Shown here: positions 8,295-17,400 of the stretch, piece by piece | Position numbering within the stretch: the stretch's first letter is position 1 | Layout of the letters: every line of letters starts with the position of its first letter | NCBI RefSeq assembly: GCF_000741705.1 | Contig: NZ_JGZI01000011.1 | Span: 1-64,000, forward strand | Length of the DNA stretch: 64,000 nucleotides | Reading direction: 5' to 3' | DNA from: Bifidobacterium psychraerophilum | Lineage (GTDB): Bacteria > Actinomycetota > Actinomycetes > Actinomycetales > Bifidobacteriaceae | Program-made: the position numbers and the translations under genes | Notes under the pieces: model-generated | Databases searched by the model: none | What the model was told of the DNA's origin: nothing | The model's input: the letters and a program-made list of their open reading frames with translations, nothing else

Positions 8295-9689
8295 TCACCC
8301 GAAGTAGCCTTCCGAACAGAGCAACTCGCATGATTCCAGAAGACGTTCGGCATCCTGCTGGGTGAACACCAGCGGTGGTCGAAGTTTCAGCGTGCTGCCC
8401 TCCGCGCCGGCGGCTGAGATGAGCACCCTCTCGTCACGAAGACGGTTGATGATCGACCGTGCAGCCTGCGGATCGCCGCCGTGGCATCCGCTGGAATCCC
8501 GGCCGTCGCTAATGTCGATGCCGATGAACAGACCGGCATGTCTGATGCCGCCGAAGCGTGATCTTCCGGCGAGCAGGGATTCCAGCTCCGTGCTGATGAA
8601 ATCCCCCATCCCTTTGGCGTGGGACTGCAGATGCATATCCTCGATCTGGTCAAGAACCGCGCCCGCTGCCCTCATCGAGACGGGATTGCCTCCGAAGGTA
8701 TTGAAATATCTGGTGCTTTCCGCAAAGGCATCGCCGACGGCCTCCTTGTACACCACAGCCCCCGTGGGGATGCCGTTGCCCATCGGCTTGCCCATCGTCA
8801 CCACATCGACCGCGGCATGATGCCTCTCGAAACCCCAGAATTCATCGCCTGTTCGGGCGAAACCCGACTGCACCTCATCGGCGATGAGTATGCCGCCCAC
8901 CTTATGCACCGCTTCGGCTATATCGTCCACCCACCCGGGCGCGCCCGGAAGAACCCCGTCGGAGGAGAAGATCTGGTCGAGCAGCACGGCCGATACGCCA
9001 TAACCCGCAGCGTGCAACTGCCGGAAGGCATGCTGGAAGCGGCTGAGCAGGGTGGCACGGATCTCCGCTTCGGGCAACCCGCCCGTGAGCAGGTCGCTGA
9101 CCTCGACCGTGGCGAGGAACGGCGCCAGCGGCACACCCGTCCCGAAACTCGGCGACACCGAGGAGACCAATGATGTTATGCCGTGATAGGCGTTCGAAGT
9201 GACCACCACCCCTTGATGACCCGTGTACACCCTCGCCATGCGCAAGGCCAGATCATTGGACTCGGAACCCGAATTGGTGAAACTCACCCGGTTCAGCAAT
9301 GCCGGAAAATGCCAGAGCAGACGTTCGGCATAATCCAGAACCTCATCCTGGAGATACCGCGAATGCGTGTCCTGGAGTCCGAGCTGCCCGTTGACCGCCT
9401 CGCGCACCTTGGCGTTGGCATGGCCGACGCAGGCCACGTTGTTGTAGCAATCGAGAAAATCGTCCCCCTGCGCATCGAAGAGGTGGGCGCCCTCCCCGCG
9501 GACCACATGGATGGGCCGGTCATAGAACAATGGCCCCAGCGTGCCCAGCACCCGCCTGCGCCTTTCGACCAGCGCGCGTTCCTGCGGATTCAGGGCCTTC
9601 ATCCCCTGAGCGAAATCAAAGGCGTTCGACACCTGCTTCTTGCCCGATGCGGATTCACCCTGTGCTGATTCACCCCGTGACAGTGACAT
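8295..9689 (-). CDS. Class III PLP enzyme, ethanolamine-phosphate / phosphohydroxylysine phospho-lyase type
   Basis: The 464-aa protein has the class III fold, with PLP aspartate D271 in LIADEVQSGFARTG and lysine K301 in VTMGKPMGNGIPTG. The segments TMGKPMGNG, STRYFNTFGGNPVSMRA and LKLRPPLVF are characteristic of the AGXT2L1/AGXT2L2 (ETNPPL/PHYKPL) branch. Those enzymes carry out ammonia- and phosphate-releasing elimination on O-phosphoethanolamine or 5-phosphohydroxylysine instead of transamination. The gene for a matching kinase lies immediately upstream (111 bases), preceded by an alcohol dehydrogenase gene. The start at 9689 is preceded by AAGGGAAG. The N-terminus encodes RGESAQGESASG from a two-copy 15-bp repeat (9645-9674). 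Which of the two substrates is used cannot be read from sequence. Confidence 0.85.
   Translation of the reverse strand: MSLSRGESAQGESASGKKQVSNAFDFAQGMKALNPQERALVERRRRVLGTLGPLFYDRPIHVVRGEGAHLFDAQGDDFLDCYNNVACVGHANAKVREAVNGQLGLQDTHSRYLQDEVLDYAERLLWHFPALLNRVSFTNSGSESNDLALRMARVYTGHQGVVVTSNAYHGITSLVSSVSPSFGTGVPLAPFLATVEVSDLLTGGLPEAEIRATLLSRFQHAFRQLHAAGYGVSAVLLDQIFSSDGVLPGAPGWVDDIAEAVHKVGGILIADEVQSGFARTGDEFWGFERHHAAVDVVTMGKPMGNGIPTGAVVYKEAVGDAFAESTRYFNTFGGNPVSMRAAGAVLDQIEDMHLQSHAKGMGDFISTELESLLAGRSRFGGIRHAGLFIGIDISDGRDSSGCHGGDPQAARSIINRLRDERVLISAAGAEGSTLKLRPPLVFTQQDAERLLESCELLCSEGYFG
9645..9674 (-). repeat. 15-bp tandem repeat, 2 copies, in coding sequence
   Basis: Two adjacent 15-bp units (9645-9659 and 9660-9674) sharing the gattcacc core encode GESA-type pentads near the N-terminus of the phospho-lyase-type enzyme. 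It is the shortest of several 14-15 bp tandem tracts in this window. Confidence 0.5.
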
Positions 9690-9800
9690 ATTGCTTCCCT
9701 TTCCTCGACGTCCGTCCAATTCGAAAACATTCACTTCGCCATCATTCATTCCGATGCCCGTAGCCTCCCTGTGGGTTGCCCTCCGCGGGGATCAGGATCA

Positions 9801-10946
9801 TCAGGTCGACATCCGATCTCCCGCGGCCCGGGGATCCTCCCGCCCGGCATCGCCCAGGCCCAGCATCTCCAGGAGTTCCTGCTTGCTGTGGCTTTGCATC
9901 ACATTCAGGCGTCCCAATCGTGCCTGAGGTCCGGAGAGGTAGTGATCCGGGTCCACGCCCGCTTGCAGCTGCGCCATAATCGGAAGCACCAGGGCCAGGG
10001 CGCTGCGTGCCTCCATCAGGGTCGGCAGCAAGGCGAGTGTATCCTCGTCGCCGTGCATCACCTGTGGTGATGATGCATCATTGCGCACACTCCAGAGATA
10101 CCCCTGCAGCAATCGTCGGCAGGCCTCCAAGGGGGCCTGGGAAGAGGCATCCGCATCAACCCCATAGCAGAGGCACGTCCCCACATCGCAGATCGGCGGC
10201 ATCATATGCATATCCCCGAAATCCATGATTCCGGCGAGGGCATTCGGCCTCGACGGCTCGACCGTCAGGTTCCCCGGATGGAAATCTCCGTGGCACATGC
10301 TTTCGGGAAGGCTCTCCACCTGCGACGACACAGACAGGTAGCTCTCCACGGCATGCTCGACCGCGCTGCGGATTTCGGCATTGTCCATCTCGGGAAGGGT
10401 CCCCTCGGCGATCTCCGGCAGCAGACGAATATCCCAAAGCACTCTACCGAGTCGATCCTCGAAAGCCCGCTGGCGGGCCAGCACGCTTTGGATACGCGCC
10501 AAGGAGTCCCCCATGGCGAAGAGCAGCAGGTCGGAGGGCGCATGCTCCGACTGGGCAAGCACCTGCCCTGGAAGGAAGGTGGTGAGTGTGACGGCCCGAC
10601 TCTCATCACCCTGCCGGTATGCGGATACCAGTTGCCCATCCGTGCCGGCCAGGATTCTCGTCACCGGCAGATCGGGCTCATGTTCCTGCAGCGATCGCAG
10701 GGCCTCGGCCCTCATCCTCACGGCCTCCCGGCTTTCCATGGGATGTTCGATCTTCAGAATCCACTGCGGCCCACTCCGCCCCGATGCCGTCACAGCGAAG
10801 GTGTCGTCTCGCTCCGTGGCGATGCGCCTGAGATTCGCCCCTCTGATCGCGTAGCCGTCTTCAAGCACCGCCAAGGCATCATGCTCGTCGACAGGACGAT
10901 GCGGCACGCACAGCGCCTGGTACCCTTCATAATCCTGCATCCCCAT
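9801..10946 (-). CDS. APH-fold small-molecule kinase, hydroxylysine/ethanolamine kinase type
   Basis: The 381-aa protein has an aminoglycoside-phosphotransferase-like kinase fold. The N-lobe reads ATERDDTF (48-51 region) and WILKI with Lys65. The catalytic loop is HGDFHPGN at 219-226 and the metal-binding segment is GIMDFGDM at 239-246. The TERDDTF, ILKI, PDLPVTR and DFGDM combination is what is known of hydroxylysine kinase (AGPHD1) and of the kinase domain of bacterial proteins in which this kinase is fused to a class III phospho-lyase. Here the two are separate adjacent genes. The product would be a phosphorylated amino alcohol. It starts 5 bases after the dehydrogenase stop, with GAGG upstream, so translation is probably coupled. 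It is not expected to be an antibiotic resistance enzyme. Confidence 0.8.
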   Translation of the reverse strand: MGMQDYEGYQALCVPHRPVDEHDALAVLEDGYAIRGANLRRIATERDDTFAVTASGRSGPQWILKIEHPMESREAVRMRAEALRSLQEHEPDLPVTRILAGTDGQLVSAYRQGDESRAVTLTTFLPGQVLAQSEHAPSDLLLFAMGDSLARIQSVLARQRAFEDRLGRVLWDIRLLPEIAEGTLPEMDNAEIRSAVEHAVESYLSVSSQVESLPESMCHGDFHPGNLTVEPSRPNALAGIMDFGDMHMMPPICDVGTCLCYGVDADASSQAPLEACRRLLQGYLWSVRNDASSPQVMHGDEDTLALLPTLMEARSALALVLPIMAQLQAGVDPDHYLSGPQARLGRLNVMQSHSKQELLEMLGLGDAGREDPRAAGDRMST

Positions 10947-10951
10947 GATGA

Positions 10952-11995
10952 TTACCTCACTTTGATCATCGGTTTGATCGTGCGTCGCTGATCCATATCG
11001 GCATATGCGCGGGCGATGTCTTCAAGCCCGTACTCCTGCGTGTACACCATTCCGGGGTCTATCTGCCCATCGAGCACCGCGGGCAGCAGGGACCCGATGT
11101 AGTGATGGGCCGGCGACATACCGCCCGTGATGGTGATGTTCTTGTAGAACAGGGTTTTCACATCGATTTCCACCCCATGCGGCAGACCCACATAGCTGAG
11201 CGAAGCGCCCGCTGCGCACATGTCGATCGCCGTGGTGAAGGATTGGGCGGAACCGACGCATTCGAGCACCACGTCGGACATGCTGCCCGATGTGAGCGTC
11301 CCGACCATCTCCACGGCTTCCTGTCCCCGCGCTTCGATGACCTCATCGGCTCCGAAGAGGCGTGCAAGCCTGTGCCTGTCCTCATGGGAGCTCCCGGCAT
11401 TGATCACACGCCCGGCCCCAAGGAGTTTCGCCGCCATGATCGCGCAGAGACCCACCGCCCCATCACCCACGACGGTGACGGTATCGCCGGCTTTCACATG
11501 GGCGCATACGGCCGCGTGATAGCCGGTGGTGAACACATCGGTGAGCGTCAGTAGGCTGGGGATCAGGGATTCATCAGGTCTGCCCCCATCGGGAAGGGCT
11601 TTGACCAAGGTGCCGTCCGCCTGCGGCACGCACGCGGCTTCGCCCTGACCGGCATCGATGCTTTCGCGGCCCCAGAAGCCACCGTTGATGCAACTGGTCT
11701 CCAAGCCTCTGCGGCAGTAGTCGCACTCACCGTCGCTGTACCGGAAGGGGACCACAACCCAGTCCCCCGCCTTCACACTGCTCACCTGCGAACCGACTTC
11801 ACGTACCGTTCCCACGAATTCATGCCCGATACGGCTCGGCGCATCGGCCCCCTGGCCACGGTAGGTCCACAGATCGGAACCACATACCCCTGCGTATTCG
11901 ATGTCCACGATCGCATCGGTGGGTCGCGCAATCACCGCATCGGGTACATCATCAAGCGTCACCGAGTGGTCTCCGTGGTATACAGCTGCCTTCAT
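10952..11995 (-). CDS. Zinc-dependent alcohol dehydrogenase (MDR family)
   Basis: The 347-aa protein has a GroES-like catalytic domain with catalytic zinc ligands in GVCGSD and GHEF, and a Rossmann domain with VVGDGAVG. The structural-zinc lobe has only three of the usual four cysteines (CDYC...C), and the first position is occupied by an acidic or polar residue, as in the actinobacterial subgroup with the following SCINGGFWG. The reaction is NAD(P)-linked alcohol/aldehyde oxidoreduction. ATG at 11995 has GAAAGG 9 bases upstream, better than the ATG two codons earlier. The kinase gene follows after 5 bases. The operon context suggests that it reduces the aldehyde made by the phospho-lyase, for example acetaldehyde if the substrate is phosphoethanolamine. 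Confidence 0.87.
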   Translation of the reverse strand: MKAAVYHGDHSVTLDDVPDAVIARPTDAIVDIEYAGVCGSDLWTYRGQGADAPSRIGHEFVGTVREVGSQVSSVKAGDWVVVPFRYSDGECDYCRRGLETSCINGGFWGRESIDAGQGEAACVPQADGTLVKALPDGGRPDESLIPSLLTLTDVFTTGYHAAVCAHVKAGDTVTVVGDGAVGLCAIMAAKLLGAGRVINAGSSHEDRHRLARLFGADEVIEARGQEAVEMVGTLTSGSMSDVVLECVGSAQSFTTAIDMCAAGASLSYVGLPHGVEIDVKTLFYKNITITGGMSPAHHYIGSLLPAVLDGQIDPGMVYTQEYGLEDIARAYADMDQRRTIKPMIKVR

Positions 11996-12151
11996 ATTCA
12001 TTCACCTTTCTGTTCCGTCATATACGGCAATCGTGTTCCCTGATCCCCGAGACAATGCACATGGCGCGATAATCGGGGGATCTTCGCACCACGACGGATG
12101 CGGGACCCTCGATTCGCCGCACCCGCCCGGGATGCTGGGATGCCACGGCTT

Positions 12152-13465
12152 TCAATATTCATTCGTCCAGCTCCCTGCGCTGATTTCGGCATTCCGCTGC
12201 CGAAGATTGCGCAAAGCCTTCGGCAGCATCACGCTGAAACCGATAAGACCGATGATCCAGATCGGATATTGCGCCAGCACCGCAATGCGCATCGTGTGAT
12301 CCGAGTAGAGATTCGGATTGTCCGCACCCTGCCAGTCGAGCAGCAATCCCACGCCGAGCAGCACCAGACCGGATGAGAGGAAGCCTCCGATGTTCGCGAG
12401 CCCCGTGGCAGTGCCCAGATCCCTGGGAGCGTTGGCCTCCCGCGCGAAATCGAAGGCCAGACTCGAAGCGGCCATACCGCTGGAAATGGCAAGCAGCAGC
12501 GCGATCATCAGCACTCTGGAATGCGGTCCCTCCGTCAGCAGCAGAATGGTCCAACAGAGCATCTGCGCACCGACGGTCCCGTACACCAGCAGCACACGAC
12601 CCCGCACCGGATGCGAACTGGCGAAACGGCCGAAAAACATCGCCAACACCACGCAACTGAGCGTGCCACTGGCCAGGTATGCGCTCGCCTGCGCATATGA
12701 ATACCGCTCGACTGCGAGCAGGAAAGGGAAACCCCATAACTGGTTCATCATCGTATTGGAGAACCAGGTGATGCTGTGCACCCAGAAACCGCATACCGTT
12801 CCCGGTATCCTCGCCACGGTACCCAGATTCCTGATCGCATGGTGTCCGGTGCCGACGGGTGGCCGTATGGCGGGTGCGGATGGGTTCGCCGGGCTCTCTC
12901 GCAGCAGCGTCATCACGCAGAAGGCGATCATCAATCCGACGCCGGCGAGCGACAGGAAGGCGGTCTGCCATGATGTCAGATTCATCACCCACACGAAGGG
13001 GTATACCGAGATGATCTGCCCCAGATTACCGATCTGTCCTGTCAGCTGGTTCATCAGAGGCAATCGGCGCAAGGGGAACCAGGCAGCCAGCAAACGGATC
13101 ACCGAGATGAAGATCAGGGCATCCCCTGCACCCACGATCGCTCTGGCCACAACCGCCATGCCGGTGACCGTGGAGACCGCCAGCAGCCCCTGTCCCAGTG
13201 ACATCAGGCAGCAACCCGCCACAATCATGGCCTTCGGGCCGAAGCGGTCCAGCAGCATGCCGGCAGGAATCTGCATAATCGCATAGACGAAGAGCTGCAG
13301 ATAGACGAATGATGAGAGCGCCGAGCTGGAGATGTCGAAATACAAGGCGGCCTGAATGCCTGTGGCGGAAAGCGATGACCGGCACGTCGCCGCGAAGATA
13401 TATCCTCCCAGCGCCAGCGCCCACATCGCATATGCCATAGGGCTGCCGCGGCGTATCGTACTCAT
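12152..13465 (-). CDS. MFS transporter
   Basis: The 437-aa membrane protein has twelve probable hydrophobic segments. After a short cytoplasmic N-terminus, the first helix begins at about residue 10. MLLDRFGPKAMIVAGC matches the MFS loop 2-3 signature (D-R-x-G) and FFGRFASSHPVRGRVL lies at the equivalent loop in the second half. The general form is that of metabolite transporters of the MFS_1 group. Start 13465 follows GAGGTGAG closely. It lies within the co-oriented island between the amidohydrolase gene and the alcohol dehydrogenase gene, so it may import the amide substrate or export an end product. The direction and substrate are not evident. Confidence 0.82.
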   Translation of the reverse strand: MSTIRRGSPMAYAMWALALGGYIFAATCRSSLSATGIQAALYFDISSSALSSFVYLQLFVYAIMQIPAGMLLDRFGPKAMIVAGCCLMSLGQGLLAVSTVTGMAVVARAIVGAGDALIFISVIRLLAAWFPLRRLPLMNQLTGQIGNLGQIISVYPFVWVMNLTSWQTAFLSLAGVGLMIAFCVMTLLRESPANPSAPAIRPPVGTGHHAIRNLGTVARIPGTVCGFWVHSITWFSNTMMNQLWGFPFLLAVERYSYAQASAYLASGTLSCVVLAMFFGRFASSHPVRGRVLLVYGTVGAQMLCWTILLLTEGPHSRVLMIALLLAISSGMAASSLAFDFAREANAPRDLGTATGLANIGGFLSSGLVLLGVGLLLDWQGADNPNLYSDHTMRIAVLAQYPIWIIGLIGFSVMLPKALRNLRQRNAEISAGSWTNEY

Positions 13466-13560
13466 CTCACCTCTCTCCTCATGCTGCCATTCCTCCGCTG
13501 TTCATGACCGTGACCGGCCCCTCAGCGCTTTCACTGCGTGATGTTCCCTGCCGTCGGCGG

Positions 13561-15204
13561 TCAGGAACGCGTGTACCGCACGACTCCACCGATAATCGTC
13601 TGCATCACCGCGATCTCATGCAATGCTCCGGGTTCGACGCGATGGGGATCTTCGTCAAGCACGGCGAAGTCGGCGAATTTCCCGGGACTGACCGATCCGA
13701 GCACATCCTCCTTATGCGAGGCGTAGGCGCTGCCATAGGTGTATGCCTTCAAGGCATCATCAACACTCAGACGCTCCTGCTCCCCCAGGAGGAAGCCTTT
13801 GGCGGTCAGCCGTGTCACCATGCCCTCGATCGAGGTCAGCGGATCGACGGGTGCGCAGGGGGCATCGGTGCTGCCGGGGATCAGTGCCCCTCTGTTCACG
13901 AATGCCCCCATGCGATAGGCTCGGCGAGCCCGCTCCTCACCGAGCAGTTCAACGTAGGCGTCACCGTTGTTCTTGATGAAACTGCCCTGCGGATTCGGGA
14001 TGATCCCATCGGCGATGATCCGCTCGACGGTGGCGTCGTCGGCGATGCCGCAGTGTTCCAGACGATGACGTGCATCCTTCCTCGGATACTTCGCCTGGGC
14101 GTATTCGAAGGCATCCAATGCGATGTTGATGGCCCTGTCCCCTATCGCATGGACAGCGACCCGCCATCCTTCACGCTGCAAGGTCGCCACGTGGTGTTTG
14201 AACTCCTCAGGATCCCAACTCAGCACCCCGTGGTTTTCAGGATGCCCCAGATACGGCTCGCTCAGCAGGGCGGACAGGCTGTTGAATGCGCCGTCCAGAA
14301 TCACCTTGGCCGGGCCGATGTCGAGCAGTCCTCCTTCGAATCCACTGCGGATGCCAAGGTCGAGACCGAAACCTTCCGTGATGTCCCCGGTGAGCTGCCC
14401 AAGATCATGCAGCGCGCTGTAGTACGGCATCATCGTGCCGCGCTGATGGATGAGCCCACGATCATAGGCGCTCTGGAACAATCCGATATCATCCGGCGTC
14501 TGCCCGATGCCCTCCCAGTTATGGTCGGTGCCGGTACCGCCGTCGGTGAAGCTGGTGATGCCGAGGGCGAGGGTGTGTTCACCCGCCAGGCGCAGCTGGT
14601 GCAACAAGGTCTCCTCGGGCACGCGGTTCGCTACCCCGGTCAGCATGAAACAGAATTTGTCTTTTACCAGACCGGTGACCTTCCCGTGCTCCTGAATCAC
14701 CAGATCGGTGTCTTCAATCTCCTCGGGACGCTCGAAGCCGGCGCGTCTGAACGCTTCGGTATTGACCACGGCCGCATGATTCGACAGATGCAGGATCAGC
14801 AGGGGGTGCCCGTGGGAGATGGAGTCGAGCCGCTCGATATCGGGGAAGGCTCCAAGTGAGAATTGGTCGAATCCCCAGCCAAGCACCCAGCCTTCACCTG
14901 GCGCGGATTCACAGGCGGATTCGACTTTTCGGTACAGCTCATCAAGCGTGCCGGTCGTCTGCTTGCGCAGATCGACCTGGTTGAGATTCGCCCCGAGCAA
15001 GGAGAAATGCAGGTGCACATCGTTGAAGCCCGGGCACACATACCTTCCCTGAAGATCGATATGCTCCTTGGCTTCGACGCCGTCCAACTCCTCGTCAAGG
15101 GCCACGATCCGACCGTGGTGGACGCCTATCGTGGTGGCCGTCGGATGTGCAGGATCCATGGTCTGCACACAAGCGTTTTCAAAAATCGTATCGATCGCAA
15201 ACAT
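13561..15204 (-). CDS. Amidohydrolase family protein (YtcJ-like, amidohydrolase 3)
   Basis: The 547-aa metal-dependent hydrolase belongs to the amidohydrolase superfamily. The N-terminal composite-domain strand MFAIDTIFENACVQTMD is followed by GRYVCPGFNDVHLHF, in which H-L-H gives two metal ligands. Further landmarks are GWVLGWGFDQ, VAVHAIGDRAI, HRLEHC and the late PGSTDAPCAPVDP, whose Asp is typically catalytic. Homologues of the YtcJ group hydrolyse N-substituted formamides and related amides, but most are uncharacterised. No signal peptide is seen, so it acts in the cytoplasm. Start 15204 has AGGGGG about 10 bases upstream. It lies directly after the amidase gene, and the two probably act on the same class of substrate. 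Confidence 0.87.
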   Translation of the reverse strand: MFAIDTIFENACVQTMDPAHPTATTIGVHHGRIVALDEELDGVEAKEHIDLQGRYVCPGFNDVHLHFSLLGANLNQVDLRKQTTGTLDELYRKVESACESAPGEGWVLGWGFDQFSLGAFPDIERLDSISHGHPLLILHLSNHAAVVNTEAFRRAGFERPEEIEDTDLVIQEHGKVTGLVKDKFCFMLTGVANRVPEETLLHQLRLAGEHTLALGITSFTDGGTGTDHNWEGIGQTPDDIGLFQSAYDRGLIHQRGTMMPYYSALHDLGQLTGDITEGFGLDLGIRSGFEGGLLDIGPAKVILDGAFNSLSALLSEPYLGHPENHGVLSWDPEEFKHHVATLQREGWRVAVHAIGDRAINIALDAFEYAQAKYPRKDARHRLEHCGIADDATVERIIADGIIPNPQGSFIKNNGDAYVELLGEERARRAYRMGAFVNRGALIPGSTDAPCAPVDPLTSIEGMVTRLTAKGFLLGEQERLSVDDALKAYTYGSAYASHKEDVLGSVSPGKFADFAVLDEDPHRVEPGALHEIAVMQTIIGGVVRYTRS

Positions 15205-15256
15205 CGTGTTTCGTTCCCCCTGATTCGTTTACCCGTATTCCGTGCTGTTCCCACCC

Positions 15257-15353
15257 GGTGGTATTCACCCGGCGTTATTCATCCGGTGCATCTACCCGGT
15301 GCCACCTACCCAGTGCCATCGACCCAGTGCCATCGACCCAGTGCCATCGACCC
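15257..15353. repeat. 14-bp tandem repeat array, about 7 units
   Basis: Seven consecutive units of 14, 14, 13, 14, 14, 14 and 14 bp end in accc or atcc. The last three (15312-15325, 15326-15339, 15340-15353) are identical copies of agtgccatcgaccc, and the earlier ones are progressively diverged. The array fills the space between the amidohydrolase start and the amidase stop. It is too short and has no spacers, so it is not a CRISPR. Confidence 0.85.
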
Positions 15354-15357
15354 CGCT

Positions 15358-17400
15358 CTATATCAAGGAGGAGGTCGTCGCGCCCAGCCGTGGCATATCC
15401 CGAACCTTGACATCGGCTCCTATGGACCCGCCGCTGCCCGAGTACAACGCGACCACGGCGATGCGCCTCGCATCGAATATGGATGCAAGGGAGATCTCCC
15501 CGGTCCAGGGCTCATCACGTGACCACTCGTCGACCAGCATGCCGTTGATGAAGATCCTGCATGCGCAGCGGTGTTCCGGCTGTGCGGCATGGACACTGTA
15601 TGCGACGGCACCGTTCCCGACCTCCACTTCAAGTGCCGCCTGCATCGCCGGACCGGACGCACCCGCACCCGCAGCGCCATAATCCATATCGATGCGTGCG
15701 AGCTTCTGTATCGGCGGGGTGCGTGCGGGGGCCGTGCGCCGGTGCCCCGACTGCTCATAGGCATACGCGCATGCGAGCAACAAGCGGTCGCTGCCCGAAG
15801 GAGCCATGAAGGTGAGCCCGGCTGGAACACCGGTGTCATCCATCAGTCCCATATTCACACTGACGGTCGGGATGCCCAGATGCCGTATCATGCGGTTGCC
15901 GTTGGAGAAGAAGGTGCCATCCTGCCATGCTTCGGTGTTATGCACCGTATCCACATCGGCATCGGCGCGCCCGATGTTGCTGTTCGTCGGGAAGATCAGC
16001 ACATCCAAGCGCTGGGAGCGCATCCACTCCTCCAGATGCCGCTGGCGAATACTCTCAAGCCCCCGCAGCCCCTCGGCCAGTTTCGGTGTGCTGTCGAGGG
16101 GAAGCAGTCTGCCCGAGCGGATGTATTCGGCGGCCTGCTGGTAGAAACCGTATTGCCAGTGGGTGCGATGCGCCACCGAGTTGAAAGGGTTGGGGAAGAT
16201 GTCATCCGGATTCACATCAAGCAGGCTGTCCAACCCGGACATATCGAATGAGGTGATGAACTCCTGCAATGCGGCTGCATTGAGTTGGAGCCACTCATGC
16301 TCCATCCAATCGCGCGGGATCAGGCCTTCGTCCGCGAAGGTCTTCAGATCGCGTGGGGCGGCTTCGTAGGCATCGCGCAATGGGAGCGAGGTCCACCGCA
16401 CTTCGGCGCCGAGCGCTTCGAGATCGTCCACGGCGCGCAGCAGCAAGGCGCTGATGCTCGGTCTCGTGTAGACGGAGGGTATCACTCCCCCGATGCGACC
16501 GGCGTATTCCTTGACCACCCCGATGCGAAGCCCGGCCAAGGCATCCATATCCGCGACCCCGGCAAAGCCTTCCTCGCGGAATCGCCGTGCCCCCTCGAGC
16601 GGGACATATGATTGCCTGCGCCACATATCGCCCCGGGTGTCGTCATCCTCACGCGTGAGCGCCGGCAGCAGTTCCAACAGATCCGGAACCGTCCTCGTAT
16701 GCGGTACGACTTCATCCTTGGTCGCGTGCAGCACCCAGTTGCCACGCAGCGAAATGACCCCGCGCGACGGCGTGTAGGCGACAACACCGTTATTGGCCGC
16801 CGGGGAGCGTCCGGAGGAAACCGTCTCCTCACCCATGCCGAAGGCCGCGAAACTGGCCGCGGTGGATACCGCCGATCCGTGGGATGAACCGGAGTACCAT
16901 GCCGCGGCAAGGTACTCGCCGTTGTAGGGGTTCTCGGATCTGCCGTAGACCCCGCGCTGCACGCCACCGGCCGCCATCGGCGGCATATTGGTGCGCCCCA
17001 GGAGTATGGCGCCTTCCTGTCGCAGCGATGCGACCGAAAAACTGTCTTCGTTGGCGACGACGTGCGCGAATGCGGGTGAGCCCGCCGCCATGGTCATGCC
17101 CTTGGCCATATAACTGTCTTTTACGGTATACGGAATGCCATGCAAGGAGCCATGCGCCTTGCCTTGGGCACGCTGAGTGTCTTTGCGCATCGCCTCCTTG
17201 ATGGCATCGGAGGCGATGATCGGTGTCGAATTGAGATGTATGCCGTTGACGTCGTAGAAGAACAATCTGTTCAGGTATGCGACCACGAGTTCCGTGGAGG
17301 TGCTTCGTCCGTCGGCCAGCATGGCTTTCATATCGCTGATACTCAGCTCACAGGGATCCTGGTACTGCTGCCCGATGGCGGTATTCCTCGATGAACGCAT
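15358..17400 (-). CDS. Amidase-signature hydrolase with a C-terminal beta-rich extension
   Basis: The 680-aa enzyme is a member of the amidase-signature family (GatA, fatty acid amide hydrolase, allophanate hydrolase and others). The Ser-cisSer-Lys triad is recognisable: Lys94 in YTVKD, cis-Ser about 172 in SGSSHGSA, and nucleophile Ser about 196 in ETVSSGRSP, where the family usually has D-T-G-G-S-I-R. The core is longer than in typical 450-500 aa amidases. About 115 residues at the C-terminus (from about 566) form an additional domain with short hydrophobic strands and a surface glycine/serine loop, of unknown role. ATG at 17400 has AAGGAG at 7-8 bases. Neighbours are a peptide-type binding protein upstream and an amidohydrolase downstream, suggesting hydrolysis of an imported amide. 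Confidence 0.82.
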   Translation of the reverse strand: MRSSRNTAIGQQYQDPCELSISDMKAMLADGRSTSTELVVAYLNRLFFYDVNGIHLNSTPIIASDAIKEAMRKDTQRAQGKAHGSLHGIPYTVKDSYMAKGMTMAAGSPAFAHVVANEDSFSVASLRQEGAILLGRTNMPPMAAGGVQRGVYGRSENPYNGEYLAAAWYSGSSHGSAVSTAASFAAFGMGEETVSSGRSPAANNGVVAYTPSRGVISLRGNWVLHATKDEVVPHTRTVPDLLELLPALTREDDDTRGDMWRRQSYVPLEGARRFREEGFAGVADMDALAGLRIGVVKEYAGRIGGVIPSVYTRPSISALLLRAVDDLEALGAEVRWTSLPLRDAYEAAPRDLKTFADEGLIPRDWMEHEWLQLNAAALQEFITSFDMSGLDSLLDVNPDDIFPNPFNSVAHRTHWQYGFYQQAAEYIRSGRLLPLDSTPKLAEGLRGLESIRQRHLEEWMRSQRLDVLIFPTNSNIGRADADVDTVHNTEAWQDGTFFSNGNRMIRHLGIPTVSVNMGLMDDTGVPAGLTFMAPSGSDRLLLACAYAYEQSGHRRTAPARTPPIQKLARIDMDYGAAGAGASGPAMQAALEVEVGNGAVAYSVHAAQPEHRCACRIFINGMLVDEWSRDEPWTGEISLASIFDARRIAVVALYSGSGGSIGADVKVRDMPRLGATTSSLI

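Noticed and set aside
9801-10946. Possible aminoglycoside resistance kinase
   Set aside because: Only the general APH fold is shared. The specific motifs and the neighbour gene point to hydroxylysine/ethanolamine kinase.
15257-15353. Possible CRISPR array
   Set aside because: Units of 14 bp are directly adjacent with no spacers, and no cas genes are present in the window.
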